A stretch of DNA of 64,000 nucleotides, taken from assembly GCA_009760855.2 (NCBI GenBank), contig WPIO01000073.1:767001-831000 (forward strand), given 5' to 3'. Positions 34,960 through 64,000 of this stretch are shown here, one piece after another. Each line of letters starts with the position of its first letter. Position 1 is the stretch's first letter. The translations under genes were made by a program, and so were the position numbers. Under the pieces are notes generated by a model that did no database searches, had not been told where the DNA came from, and was given only the letters and a program-made list of their open reading frames with translations. Source of the stretch: Cristatella mucedo (Eukaryota; Bryozoa; Phylactolaemata; Cristatellidae).

Positions 34960-36420
34960 CTTGCACCGGCCCGTGGGCTGTCTCCCCTGCCAGATTCGAC
35001 CGGTCTTACATCTAGCATTCGTATAGACAGCAATTGCAGAAGATTGGAGCACTTGAGCTGCATCGCTGGTAGCAAGGAATCCATCAATCTAAAAGGACAG
35101 ATCGACACACAGCTGACAGGGGCCACGGCAAGCCACGGGCCACAATGCACTACGCATCGCATGGGCGGGTATGTGCAGGTGCTCGTGTGCTTCGGAGTGT
35201 TGGCTCTTGCGAAAACGAATGCACACGGGCCTACTTCGGCTCGAGCTCACCGAAATTCGGGAGCTCGCTTTCAGCTACGGCCACTCTCTGCAATGACCAT
35301 CCAGCCTTTCAGTCTCAGCGAAAGAAACACCTGTTCTGTTAGCTTTCACTTCGCCTCAGTGAGCCTGTATTTTTGTCCCTGTAAGCTTTGCATGCTTACA
35401 TGATTCAACTTGTGCATAATACTGGCCAGAGTTCCTACTAACCAGTGGCCCTAAATACCTTCTTGTTTGCTTCTGCATGGTTGGTACCGTACATGTTACT
35501 AACCCCATGGGTATCAATTCTCCTGCAGTAAGTTGTAAAACATCTGGACAGTTATCTAACTTCTCACAAGGTGCTACAATAACGCCCTACTATTATCATT
35601 ATTATTATGAATGCAATATGCAATTACAATAAAAAATTTCTTTCATTAAAAAATTAATGGCAACTCCACACAAAAATAAAATACCTTGTGCTGATTACAT
35701 CTTGCCCTGTATTCATCACTAAACTTCAATCCCTTGACTCACCGCTAGCAGGCTCAACTTGGCATTCTATAATGCCATATATCTTGACCCATTATATGCA
35801 AACCAAAACAAAAAACTTCAACTTGGTCAGGCAAATGACCTCACTTGATTGTGACATGCTACCTCGTGGTAGAGCCTAGCAGGGGGAAAAGCAGCCAAAA
35901 TATATGCATAGTGCAGACAGGAGGTTGCATGGAGGTTCAGCTTAACTTTGAAGGGAGAAAGATACCCGATCTTGCAAACAATCCTGCTGACAAAGATTAG
36001 GAAAAAGTTAGAATCCCTGAAGGCTGATGGGTTACTTGAACAGGCCAATCATAGATGGAAGAAAGACGCGCAGAGATAAGGAAGCCTTGGGAAGAGAGTG
36101 TGAGAGGCGATCAAACGTCCCCAGGGGCAAGTGAGTACAACTGCATGCCGTAAAGTTACTGCTGTGGCCACCAGACAACTTTGGAGGGTGAGTGAGCTAG
36201 TCAGGCACAACGGCAGGATGGCTGGCCGACGTGGGGGAACCCTCCACTCAGTAGGGTGTGCCTTGATTTGCTTGGGTCGAGGCCTGCAGAAAATGATTGC
36301 ACGGGCAACAAAGCAGGAATGAGCATAGAGAAGTAACTTTAGAGGAAGGCAGATCACGCACAGAGCAGCAGAAGCATAAACACATCTGCAGTGCTAGGAG
36401 CATGTATATATGTATGCATG

Positions 36421-36490
<70 letters not shown>

Positions 36491-39400
36491 TATAGTGAGA
36501 GAGAGAGAGGCTGTTGAGCAGCACTGGTGCATTCACGTACTCTCTGAACTTGCTTTCAATGTCCTCTTGTGCTACTATCATAGCACGACTCTCGTCATTC
36601 TCCGCCAACACAGTGAGAGTCTTGACGTACTCGGTGAACACCTGCAAGCATCGAGCAGCTCCAAGCAGACTGCACCAACAAGCACAAACTCACGCGGCTT
36701 AGTAGCTAGCAGCAGACCAAAGCCAGCTGTCGCAACACATTGCTAGCCAATGTGGGTCCAACAACATCTCAAGGTCGGCCGAGAGAGGGGCATTTTGTGG
36801 GTAAAGCGAGCTCCTGAACGGAAGCTGAAGCAGCAGATGATGAACACTGCTGTTCGATGGGCTGGTCTGGCGGTCCATGTGCAAATACAAGTCACTAGCA
36901 GAGAAGCACTACGATGACGTGGAAGTGAGAAGCTCATTGAAAGAGCACGCGTGAGCTCGTGCACACGAGCTCGTGTGGATGTATGCAAGCCCATGGTGTG
37001 ATCCAGTAACAATAAGCTAAATCGCCCATGGAAGCTGAATGCAGTGCATGGAGCACAAACCGTGTGGTTGGCACTTTTGAAAAGGAGGTTGCACATAGTC
37101 CTTATTCCACCACTTTCACGTAGAATTGGGTGATTTCTGAAAAATAATAAGGCTAAAAAATATACCCAGGCACGTGCACAGCCTACCACATAAATGAGGT
37201 GCATAGCAAAAGGATTCACCACCACATAAGCCACGAGGTAGCCACAGCACATGTCAAGCAAGCTAAATGATCATGCGGCATGACAGCCGGTGGCATAAGC
37301 AACAGTAATGAGCAAGGACAGCTGACTGCGCTGGTCAACTCTGCCTGCAGCTGCCGCACTCTTGAGCAGCAGACTCGGCCTGCACAGCTCTGCAGCAGCC
37401 ACATTCGGCTGCTGACAGCTCGCTTAATTAACTGAGTTAATAACTGAGTTATTAAGCAACTTACTGCAGCCAGTTGTGGAAGGGTGGAATGCTGTAATGG
37501 CAAAGCAGGAGGGGGCAAGTGCAGCACCTGCTTTGTGGCATTGTACTCACTCGGGCACGGAGAGAAGTATCCCTAGCAGTCGTACCACTCTTACGAGCAC
37601 AGTGTCAGCATGAGCCAGATGAGGCAGCACTGAGACAATGCTTGGCAAGACCGTGCCGACAAGTAAACAATTCCTGCAAGTAAACGATGCGAACGAGAAA
37701 GTAAAAAACGACTGATAGTATATTATTCTGAAAACTGCAGCAGGAAATTAAACGAGCGGAAACCATGCGACGAGTGGTTCACCTCTCATTTGATTGGGCA
37801 AACGTCATCAGTGTTGAGCAGATGTGCTGCTGAACCTTTAAAATTGCATACAATGGTTAAGATCAGCTGATTCAACAGCCTCATTGATATAGTGAAAGAA
37901 GAGCCTTAGCAGCTTATATCCCAGCTTCCAGCAAGTAATAAAGAAAATGATAGTATTTCTAAGTGCACAATTAGACGTTCTGCACAGTTGAGACAATAAG
38001 GACAACACGCTATTGTCCAACTGTCTCTCACTAGCAACATACGGTGTTTAGATAGCATAATCACAGCCAACTTTGAGCTGGCATGCACAGAAACTAAAGC
38101 CACATACATGATAATCATAACAATGGAACAAAAACCCACGAGTAATTCCAGTATAAAAAATAATAAATACTATGCAGTCAAACTAACCTTAATGTTCCAC
38201 ATGGTGGGTAAAGATTTGCCTAGTTGTTCAATCATGCCATCAGTTTTCATAACATTTTGAATGCTTCAAAAAGGAACAAAAACCAATAACGAGCAGTCGT
38301 AAAGATCACGACCAACCTCTAAAGTTCCACATCTATTATAGAATCGGTGTAATTAACAAATAGCTCTCATGCTACTTCGGTTTACCTTTTGGATGATACA
38401 AAGTATGACAGGGCTTGCGAGCAGGCCTCGTGCAATTTACCGTCGGCATCAGGTCTCTAAAAAAAAAGCCAGCTAGAATTAATCAACAGATGCCTGGTGG
38501 TCAGTGATCATGAAGATGCCACTCGAAATGATGCAACAGCAAATAAAGCATGCAATCAGCAGCCGGTACGAATCGCGACTCTCTCGATTTCAAGGTGCCT
38601 TTAAAGAGCCAACAAACTGCTATTAGACCACGACACCGCTGTCACCTTCTGTAATCCTTACCATGAAGGCATCGAAGATAAGGGACAATGTTTTCTCCCA
38701 TAGACATATTTCTTCACAGTTCCTAGAGAAACAGGAGGCAAGGAATAAGCACAAGCATAAAAAAGCTAGATACAACTGCCAGCCAAACACAGCAGCAGGA
38801 GAACTATTAATTGCAGCCGAGGAGGCAGAATATTAGAGAGCACAGGGAGTATTGACCTGTGCCCTTGGCACAGCAGCAGAGGCAGTCGACAGCAATAGAG
38901 GTGAGTCGATGTTGCGACCCTTCTCTCTGTCAGTGGGAGTGCTTTCTGCTTTCGCAGCCGATTGCACGCAGATGGCCCAAGTCAAAACGTCGTGGAAGAG
39001 AACCAGTGTAAGCGGAATCTATTGATCACAAGCACGGAAGCAAAGTGAGTGGCATATCAATTCCGAATGCCACAGCTGCTAAACTTGTGCTTCAATTCAA
39101 GACTTTGACACCGGTGGCATTCAAACAGTATGGTGAAAACATGGTCGCTGGCATGGGAAGGGGACCAGGGAGGAGAGAAGCAGGGGGAACGGGGCAGGTA
39201 CGAGGGGCAAGGGTTCGACAGAATCAGAAATCAAGGGATGTTGTATAGCGGAGCTCACGCTTTGTTGCCTTTAGCCAATATGGCCAAGCAGTGGACCACT
39301 AGTGCCAGCCATGGTTCACATATCTCCTTGCAGTCCTTCACCAATTGACAAAGGGTGGCCAGTGCATAGCAGTTCCGTATTTCGTCTTTGTAGCTACAAA

Positions 39401-42400
39401 AGATGATAGACCGTATTAACGCACACCTAGACATTCCTGATCTATAAGCATCAGAACGATGTGGCAAGCAGTCGAACTAGCAGGTGTGCCCCCTTGTAGG
39501 CCATTAACAATTTAAATATATATGTACCCACCGAGCGCAATCACTCTCACTTGCATTATGACCCTGCGAATGTCACCTCTAACTACGTTATGCTTGTTGT
39601 CATTGAGCACGATACCACTAAACATTCGATCATACTTCCTTTGCAGCAAATGTAAAGGGCCTAGAAAGAGGTAGAGTTCTCTGAGGGCACTATAACAAAT
39701 GTATTATTACTATTAGTATTCTTCCAATGCTTTTGCCAGTGTGATGCCAACTGGCATTTGTTCAGTAACCAAGCTGGCTGCACTCATTACTGCAAAGGCG
39801 TACACATTCTAGAAGAGTGAAAACTCATGACCGAACTGAATCAAAAAAATATGCATAACGAACACATTCAGAATCGACCACCATACCGACCATAGTCAGA
39901 AGACAATGTTCAGTATGTACGAGCATATAGGTAAATCACTGACATACCAACAATCACCAGACAAAACACGTACAGTGCAGGATATTCAGGATTAGTTGAC
40001 CAGTGGGATTTACAGGATGAAATATGGGAGCAAATGCTCCCAGGCCTTTGAGACCAAAATTAATAATAAACGAAGTCAAGAATCAGCGTCCAAGGAAAAT
40101 AAAAGTAATGTCCACACTTTTGAAAGGAACACACCTGCTGTATTCCAAAATGATTTGGCAAATGTGTTCCACGACAAGTGCTTTTTCTTTTTCCTAAAAG
40201 AAAAAAATTGCAGGAGCATAAAGCCTTATGCATGTCCCCAACTGCAGCCAGTTTGCTGCAATACTAATCAGCACGTGTACAAAGGCTGAGTGCACGAGAG
40301 GCTTGCTGAGGCGCCACTACTGGTTTCTAAAGCTCCAAAGTGCTGCTTTATACGGTACTCATCACTTGTCATCTAGTTTTGGTCTACAATCAGTAGACAT
40401 ACGAGCTTGTTGAAGCACTAGGGAACGAATCCAATAGGAAAAATATCAATATATCAGGTTGGGCATGGCAGTAGTTGTGAACCGACGCTTGAGTTAATCC
40501 ACTTGTCATCGAAGTGGGATGGCAAATGCGTCTTAACCGTATGTCTCGTTGCTCTAGACCTGCCATTGTATGAAGGCTCTTATCATAGCAATAATGGGGA
40601 TGGGGACACAAACCGGACAACTCACTTGAGTAAGCTTTAGGTAGATGTTGTACATCTCAGGGATCTTCTGAAACTCGTAGTCATAGGACTTATTTGCCAA
40701 GTATATCCCAGCAAGATGCTCCTATAACCAAACATGTAATAAACAACATGTGTAGTTTCAAAATAGTACAAATATACTGTATGTGAACTTTTCGGCTTAC
40801 AAAAATAATTGCATGAGTGCTAGCCAAACAGCTCTTAATTAGGGAGTACTGAAAATTTGACCAAACTAAATCAGCCAATTGTTGATTAGAGCTAAGAAGC
40901 CATCCGGCTAATGCACCTAATCACCTGCCTAGCAGCCCCTTGAGGAGCCGGTGCATTACATGAAGACCACCGGCTGCCGACTGAAGTGGTGAGCAGAAGT
41001 TGCCACCAATTGCTCACGTTATGCAACTTCTGCTTTGTGTGGATTAGCAATACTAATAATAATAAAAGAACATGTTTATAGTACCATATGAAAAAATCTC
41101 TTTCCGTGTACTTTACATATAATAATAATACATTTGATATAGCGCCCAACTAATAATAATACATTTGATATAGCCACAAGTCTCTTTCTAGGCACTTTAT
41201 TTGCTACAAAGGAAGTGTGATCGAATGTTCATTTCATTTATATAGCGCCCCAAGAGAACTTAATCTCTATTCAGGCGCTTCACATATGGCTCGGGGCTCG
41301 AGCCCACGACCTCAGTCAGACCTTGGTCGGTGCGAGCACCATAACCGCTAGACCAAACCAGCTCGGCAATGTTTCAATGACAACAAACATAATATGGTCA
41401 GGAGTGACATGCATAAGGTCAGCATGCACAGTTCAGCATGCACAAGCACATAAAGGACGAATCACGTGGACCCACTAAATGCTGTGCTAAATAAAGCAAG
41501 TTGGGATTAGGTTCAAGGCTTGGGAGAATACAAGCTAAAAGCACGGTCTACAAAGGATTTGGGGTTCATAAGAGGTATGTGTAAACAATTGGATTTCGAA
41601 AAGCAGGTGGCACGATGCTTAGCCTGGTGGTGGAGTAGATCTGATAACTACGCTGCAGCCAAAGAATGAAGGGACCTAAATGTGAGTAACAGAACCTTGA
41701 AGTCGATGCACTGCTTGACTGGGAGCCAGTGCAGGTCGGCAAGCAGTGGTATGATGTGGCAACTGCTACGCTCACGACAGACAAGCCTAGCTGCAGAGTT
41801 TTGCACCAGCTGTAAGCGCCTGTTTGCGCATGCCGGTAGCCCAGCAAGCAGTGAGTTACAGCAGTCAAGACGGGATGTCACAAATGCATGGACCAACTGA
41901 GATGTAATATCCCTATCTAAACAAGCCCGAATTTTAGCAATGTTATGTAGCTGAAAGAAGGCAGACTTGATTGTGGAGCTGACGCGGTCGTCTAACGAAA
42001 GGTTTCTTTGGAATATGACAAGATTTCGTTCAGATTCAACATATGCTGATATGAGATACACTGGCAGAGCCAATTGTGGGCGTTAACCCTTCCGATTTCT
42101 GAATTACACTTGGTTTGCTCATAACTATTAAGTTGGTTTTATCATCATTCAATTTAAGAAAGCTTGCTGCCATCTATGTGCGTATGTCATCAATACATGC
42201 AGCAAGGGAGTTAAGATAATTCGACGTGCTAGAGGGCTAGGAGGGATCAAAGCAAAGGTACAACTGAGTATCATCTGCATAGAAGTGAAAGCCTAGATTG
42301 TGCCATGCAATCAAATCGTTATGGAAAGGACGCAAATCAACTATGATTAGTAATAACGTGCACAATTTCTGCACATTTACACATAAAAAAAATTCCACCC

Positions 42401-43524
42401 AGACACAAGACAAAGTACACAACGCAATCTTGATAACCAAGAGCATCGAAACAGCATCTGGGGTCAGCTCTGAATGTACACTCCGAGCCATAAGTTTTTA
42501 TGTAGGCAAGCAACATGGTCGTAGGGCAACTGGCTAATTATCCAGCTGATACATGAAGCTGCAGCGTAACAGCTGTCGAGCGCATCAAATCCCAATGTTT
42601 TGCAGCGTTTATGTAAACATTTGGTACCAAATGCTACGAATGAAATGCAGTCCTCCAATACTTATCCCAAAATAACAATGATCCGGCGACCGCTGGACTT
42701 AGCAGAGTGTTGTACATGCACTCATCTCTGTTGTATTCCTCAATCTATCTTTGGCTTCCTCGAAACTAAGATCTATTGCTACTGAAGATTTGCCTTTGAC
42801 TGTCCAATAAACCAAGCAATAATCTAAAGAAATATAGCAGGCAAGGCGTTTGGTCGAAAGTAACCGCTCAGCATTATGCTGCTTACTCAGCCAGGGCACT
42901 TCCATAGGCACTTATCGGCAAATTCTATCCTTGCAAGTCGATACTGAGCCGACTGCCTTTGCCACTCAGCTATGCTTCTCACTTTCTCTTTGTTGAGTGA
43001 GATGAAGCCTGTTGGCTACCTTCTGGGTACCGAAAGCCGTATAGGTTTTGAGTAAGCTACAGAAAGCTCCTGGGTAACACCCCCTTAGTCTTAAGAGCTT
43101 TGGGGAGCTACGGACGGATATACATTACAAAGAGGCCTCCAGTGACTGCGCACAGCTTGGCCGAGCTGGCCTGCCTATCACGTAAAGCAGCCGATCTTCA
43201 GTAGACAGTGCTTTAGGTTTGCAGCCAAGGCAGTGACCCAGTTGCTGGCAGCTCTCCAGATCTTACGTCTAAGCACGCATATGGGCGCCACCAACTCAGG
43301 AGTGTACAAAACCCACAATCGCTCAGACGCTTTCACTGTAAAGTGCCTAGAAAGAGATTGAGTTCTCTGAGGGCGCTTTACAAAGTGCATTATTATTATT
43401 ATTATTATGTCATTCCCTAAGTAGAGAGTCAGACGATACTTTACACAAACAACCTTTCTTACCCCAAGAGCACGAGCAATCTTCACATTGCTAAAGCCCT
43501 GTTCTCGAAAGACCAATCTTGACA

Positions 43525-43525
<1 letters not shown>
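34960..43525 (-). CDS. HEAT/ARM-repeat protein, 13 exons
   Basis: Exons: 43525-43463, 40721-40626, 39808-39717, 39393-39259, 38722-38662, 38456-38386, 38263-38188, 38020-37977, 37673-37551, 37491-37465 (27 nt), 37262-37061, 36641-36537, 35088-34960. Intron phases agree throughout and give 408 codons without a stop. The sequence is a run of amphipathic helices typical of HEAT/ARM solenoids: VKIARALGEHLA, YALATLCQLVKDC, HEACSQALSYFVSS, LRESGGIRTMCNLL, VKTLTVLAENDESRAMIV, VLQSSAIAVYTNAR. These act as protein-binding scaffolds; the partner is unknown. The first ATG overlaps the stop proposed for the TDRD12-like gene. Downstream it may continue to the CS exons at 30.8 kb. The 39,808-39,717 exon has lost its donor to a LINE. 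The exon at 38,020-37,977 has weak splice sites. No named family is assigned. Confidence 0.65.
35245..35600 (+). mobile_element. LINE-C 3' end
   Basis: Decayed reverse transcriptase C-terminus, then GCATG-rich 3' sequence like 3.9-4.25 kb, then CACAAGGTGCTACAATAACGCC and an ATT-rich tail. Confidence 0.5.
35610..36420. other. Intron of the HEAT/ARM gene
   Basis: It lies between the exons ending at 36,537 and starting at 35,088. A minus ORF at 36,049-36,357 has a helical look (LQSCLVATAVTLRHAVVL) but no donor that fits, so it is left out of the model. Confidence 0.35.
36427..36489. repeat. (CA)n microsatellite
   Basis: About 30 CA units beginning some 50 bp downstream, in gene direction, of the HEAT/ARM exon 36,641-36,537. 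Confidence 0.95.
37855..37925 (-). mobile_element. SINE-B fragment
   Basis: Only the end with GGTTAAGATCAGCTGATTCAACAGCCTCATTG and GAGCCTTAGCAGCTT remains. It lies in an intron of the HEAT/ARM gene. Confidence 0.5.
39551..39716 (+). mobile_element. LINE-B 3' end at an exon-intron junction
   Basis: Starts near TTGCATTATGACCCTG and contains CACCTCTAACTACGTTATG, the terminal hairpin (GGGCCTAGAAAGAGG...GAGGGCACTATAAC) and a TATTATTACTATTAG tail. The tail abuts the last base of the HEAT/ARM exon 39,808-39,717. A GTGAGAG donor lies at its other edge (39,550-39,544). Confidence 0.8.
39820..40620. other. Intron of the HEAT/ARM gene
   Basis: No element or exon was recognised. A 97-codon plus ORF at 39,996-40,289 lacks motifs. 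Confidence 0.35.
41050..41215 (-). mobile_element. Three stacked LINE-B tail fragments
   Basis: AATAATAATA followed by TATAGTACC or TATAGCGCCC occurs three times (41,051, 41,119, 41,148). The third continues into CTCTTTCTAGGCAC. This pattern suggests repeated truncated insertions into an earlier tail. Confidence 0.5.
41228..41360 (-). mobile_element. SINE-A copy, well preserved
   Basis: The clearest copy. On minus it reads TGGTCTAGCGGTTATGG (tRNA-type A box), GGTCGTGGGCTCGAGCC (B box) and AAGCGCCTGAATAGAGATT, then TTCTCTTGGGGCGCTATATAA. The last part is the LINE-B-type hairpin. Confidence 0.85.
41395..42500 (-). mobile_element. LINE-B 3' half
   Basis: Minus-strand reverse transcriptase pieces: FHFYADDTQLYLCFDPS at its 5' limit (about 42,240-42,300), then RNLVIFQRNLSLDDRVSS, VTSRLDCCNSLLAGLPA and LHWLPVKQCIDFK. 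The 3' untranslated region follows. Frameshifted and dead. It lies in an intron of the HEAT/ARM gene. Confidence 0.75.
42955..43130 (+). mobile_element. LINE-A 3' end
   Basis: CTCAGCTATGCTTCTCACTTTCTC, GTTGGCTACC..GGGTACCGAAAGCC and GATATACATTACA match the last 170 bases of LINE-A. Confidence 0.75.
43325..43410 (+). mobile_element. LINE-B tail insertion
   Basis: AAGTGCCTAGAAAGAGATTGAG, GAGGGCGCTTTAC and an ATTATTATT tail; only the last 85 bases of the element. Confidence 0.75.
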
Positions 43526-63618
<20,093 letters not shown>

Positions 63619-63624
63619 CTGTAA

Positions 63625-64000
63625 GGTATACACTACAACATCGACTCGGAAAGAAATTAGCTGCATGCTAATTCAGTTACTATTTCACGTCAAACCGCTT
63701 GCCCGGTCTCTGTCTCCCCGATCCTGAGCATCTGGTCTATCTGCTAGGCCAGGCCCTTCCTCCACCCGTGTGCGAAGACCGCGAAGACCACGAAGACGGC
63801 AGGCTACACAGAACAAAGACAACGTAGAGTTTCGTAGGCAGGAGAAATGAGAGAATACACCAGAAGGCAGACGATACTACAAGCAAGTGAGTGAGAAGGC
63901 GACCAAGTCGAAATATGACAGTGACACGAGCTCCAGCGACCAGATGGGATACAATGATGATTCGAACCAGGCCCAAGTACGAATGATTGTACAAAGAAAA
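63625..64000. other. Upstream intron of the TDRD12-like gene
   Basis: No exon with consistent phase was found before the acceptor at 63,619-63,621. Confidence 0.35.

Noticed and set aside
36699-36824. Possible exon reading SSLYPQNAPLSADLEMLL
   Set aside because: No donor before an in-frame stop fits, and the exons at 37,061 and 36,641 already join in phase to give a continuous ARM helix pair.
38857-39018. A 54-codon minus block (FHDVLTWAICVQSAAKAES...) with AG and GT borders
   Set aside because: Its open frame needs phase 0 on both sides, whereas the neighbouring HEAT/ARM exons join each other directly in phase 2.

Overview
The window is eukaryotic and almost certainly from an invertebrate animal. 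Genes are split into short exons by GT-AG introns. One gene is a piRNA-pathway factor (TDRD12 family). The spaces between exons are filled with CR1/L2-type non-LTR retrotransposons (LINEs), tRNA-derived SINEs and long GA, TA, CA microsatellites. A marine or early-branching metazoan would fit, but the phylum cannot be fixed from this sequence. Exon models below were built by hand from splice sites and matching intron phase. Family names come from recognised motifs, not from a database search.

Layout. 0-7.9 kb: LINE debris, one SINE and no supported gene. 8.0-9.3 kb (minus): a complete six-exon gene for a 187-residue secreted expansin-like protein. 10.0-11.6 kb: GC-rich minisatellites between two 236-bp direct repeats. 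12.3-13.2 kb (minus): part of an unrecognised gene with a membrane anchor. 14.9-24.97 kb: a nearly whole LINE-A (endonuclease plus reverse transcriptase, two frameshifts), a decayed LINE-A sharing its defects with the copy at 1-2.5 kb, a GA/TA microsatellite, and a decayed LINE-B. 26.2-28.0 kb (plus): a TMEM170-family membrane protein gene, which may end at a poly(A) signal at 28.61 kb. 29.6-30.8 kb (minus): the C-terminal half of a CS (p23-like) domain protein with an acidic tail. 35.0-43.5 kb (minus): 13 phase-compatible exons of a HEAT/ARM-repeat protein. 43.5-63.6 kb (minus): the 3' part of a TDRD12-like gene, from the end of the helicase core through a CCCH zinc finger and two extended Tudor domains. 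Its 5' part lies beyond base 64,000.

The TDRD12-like, HEAT/ARM and CS exons all lie on the minus strand, in the order expected if one long protein ended in a CS domain, as some TDRD12 relatives do. The joins are not proven: a stop codon overlaps an ATG at 43,525, and no exon joining the HEAT/ARM block to the CS block was found.

Mobile elements have shaped the genes. A LINE-B fragment sits exactly between a HEAT/ARM exon and its splice donor. Another ends 17 bp before the last TMEM170 exon. A roughly 59-bp tandem duplication has doubled a Tudor exon's splice donor. A tRNA-derived SINE family carries the same 3' hairpin as the resident LINE-B, which suggests that it uses the LINE-B machinery. 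Names LINE-A, LINE-B, LINE-C, SINE-A and SINE-B are local labels.
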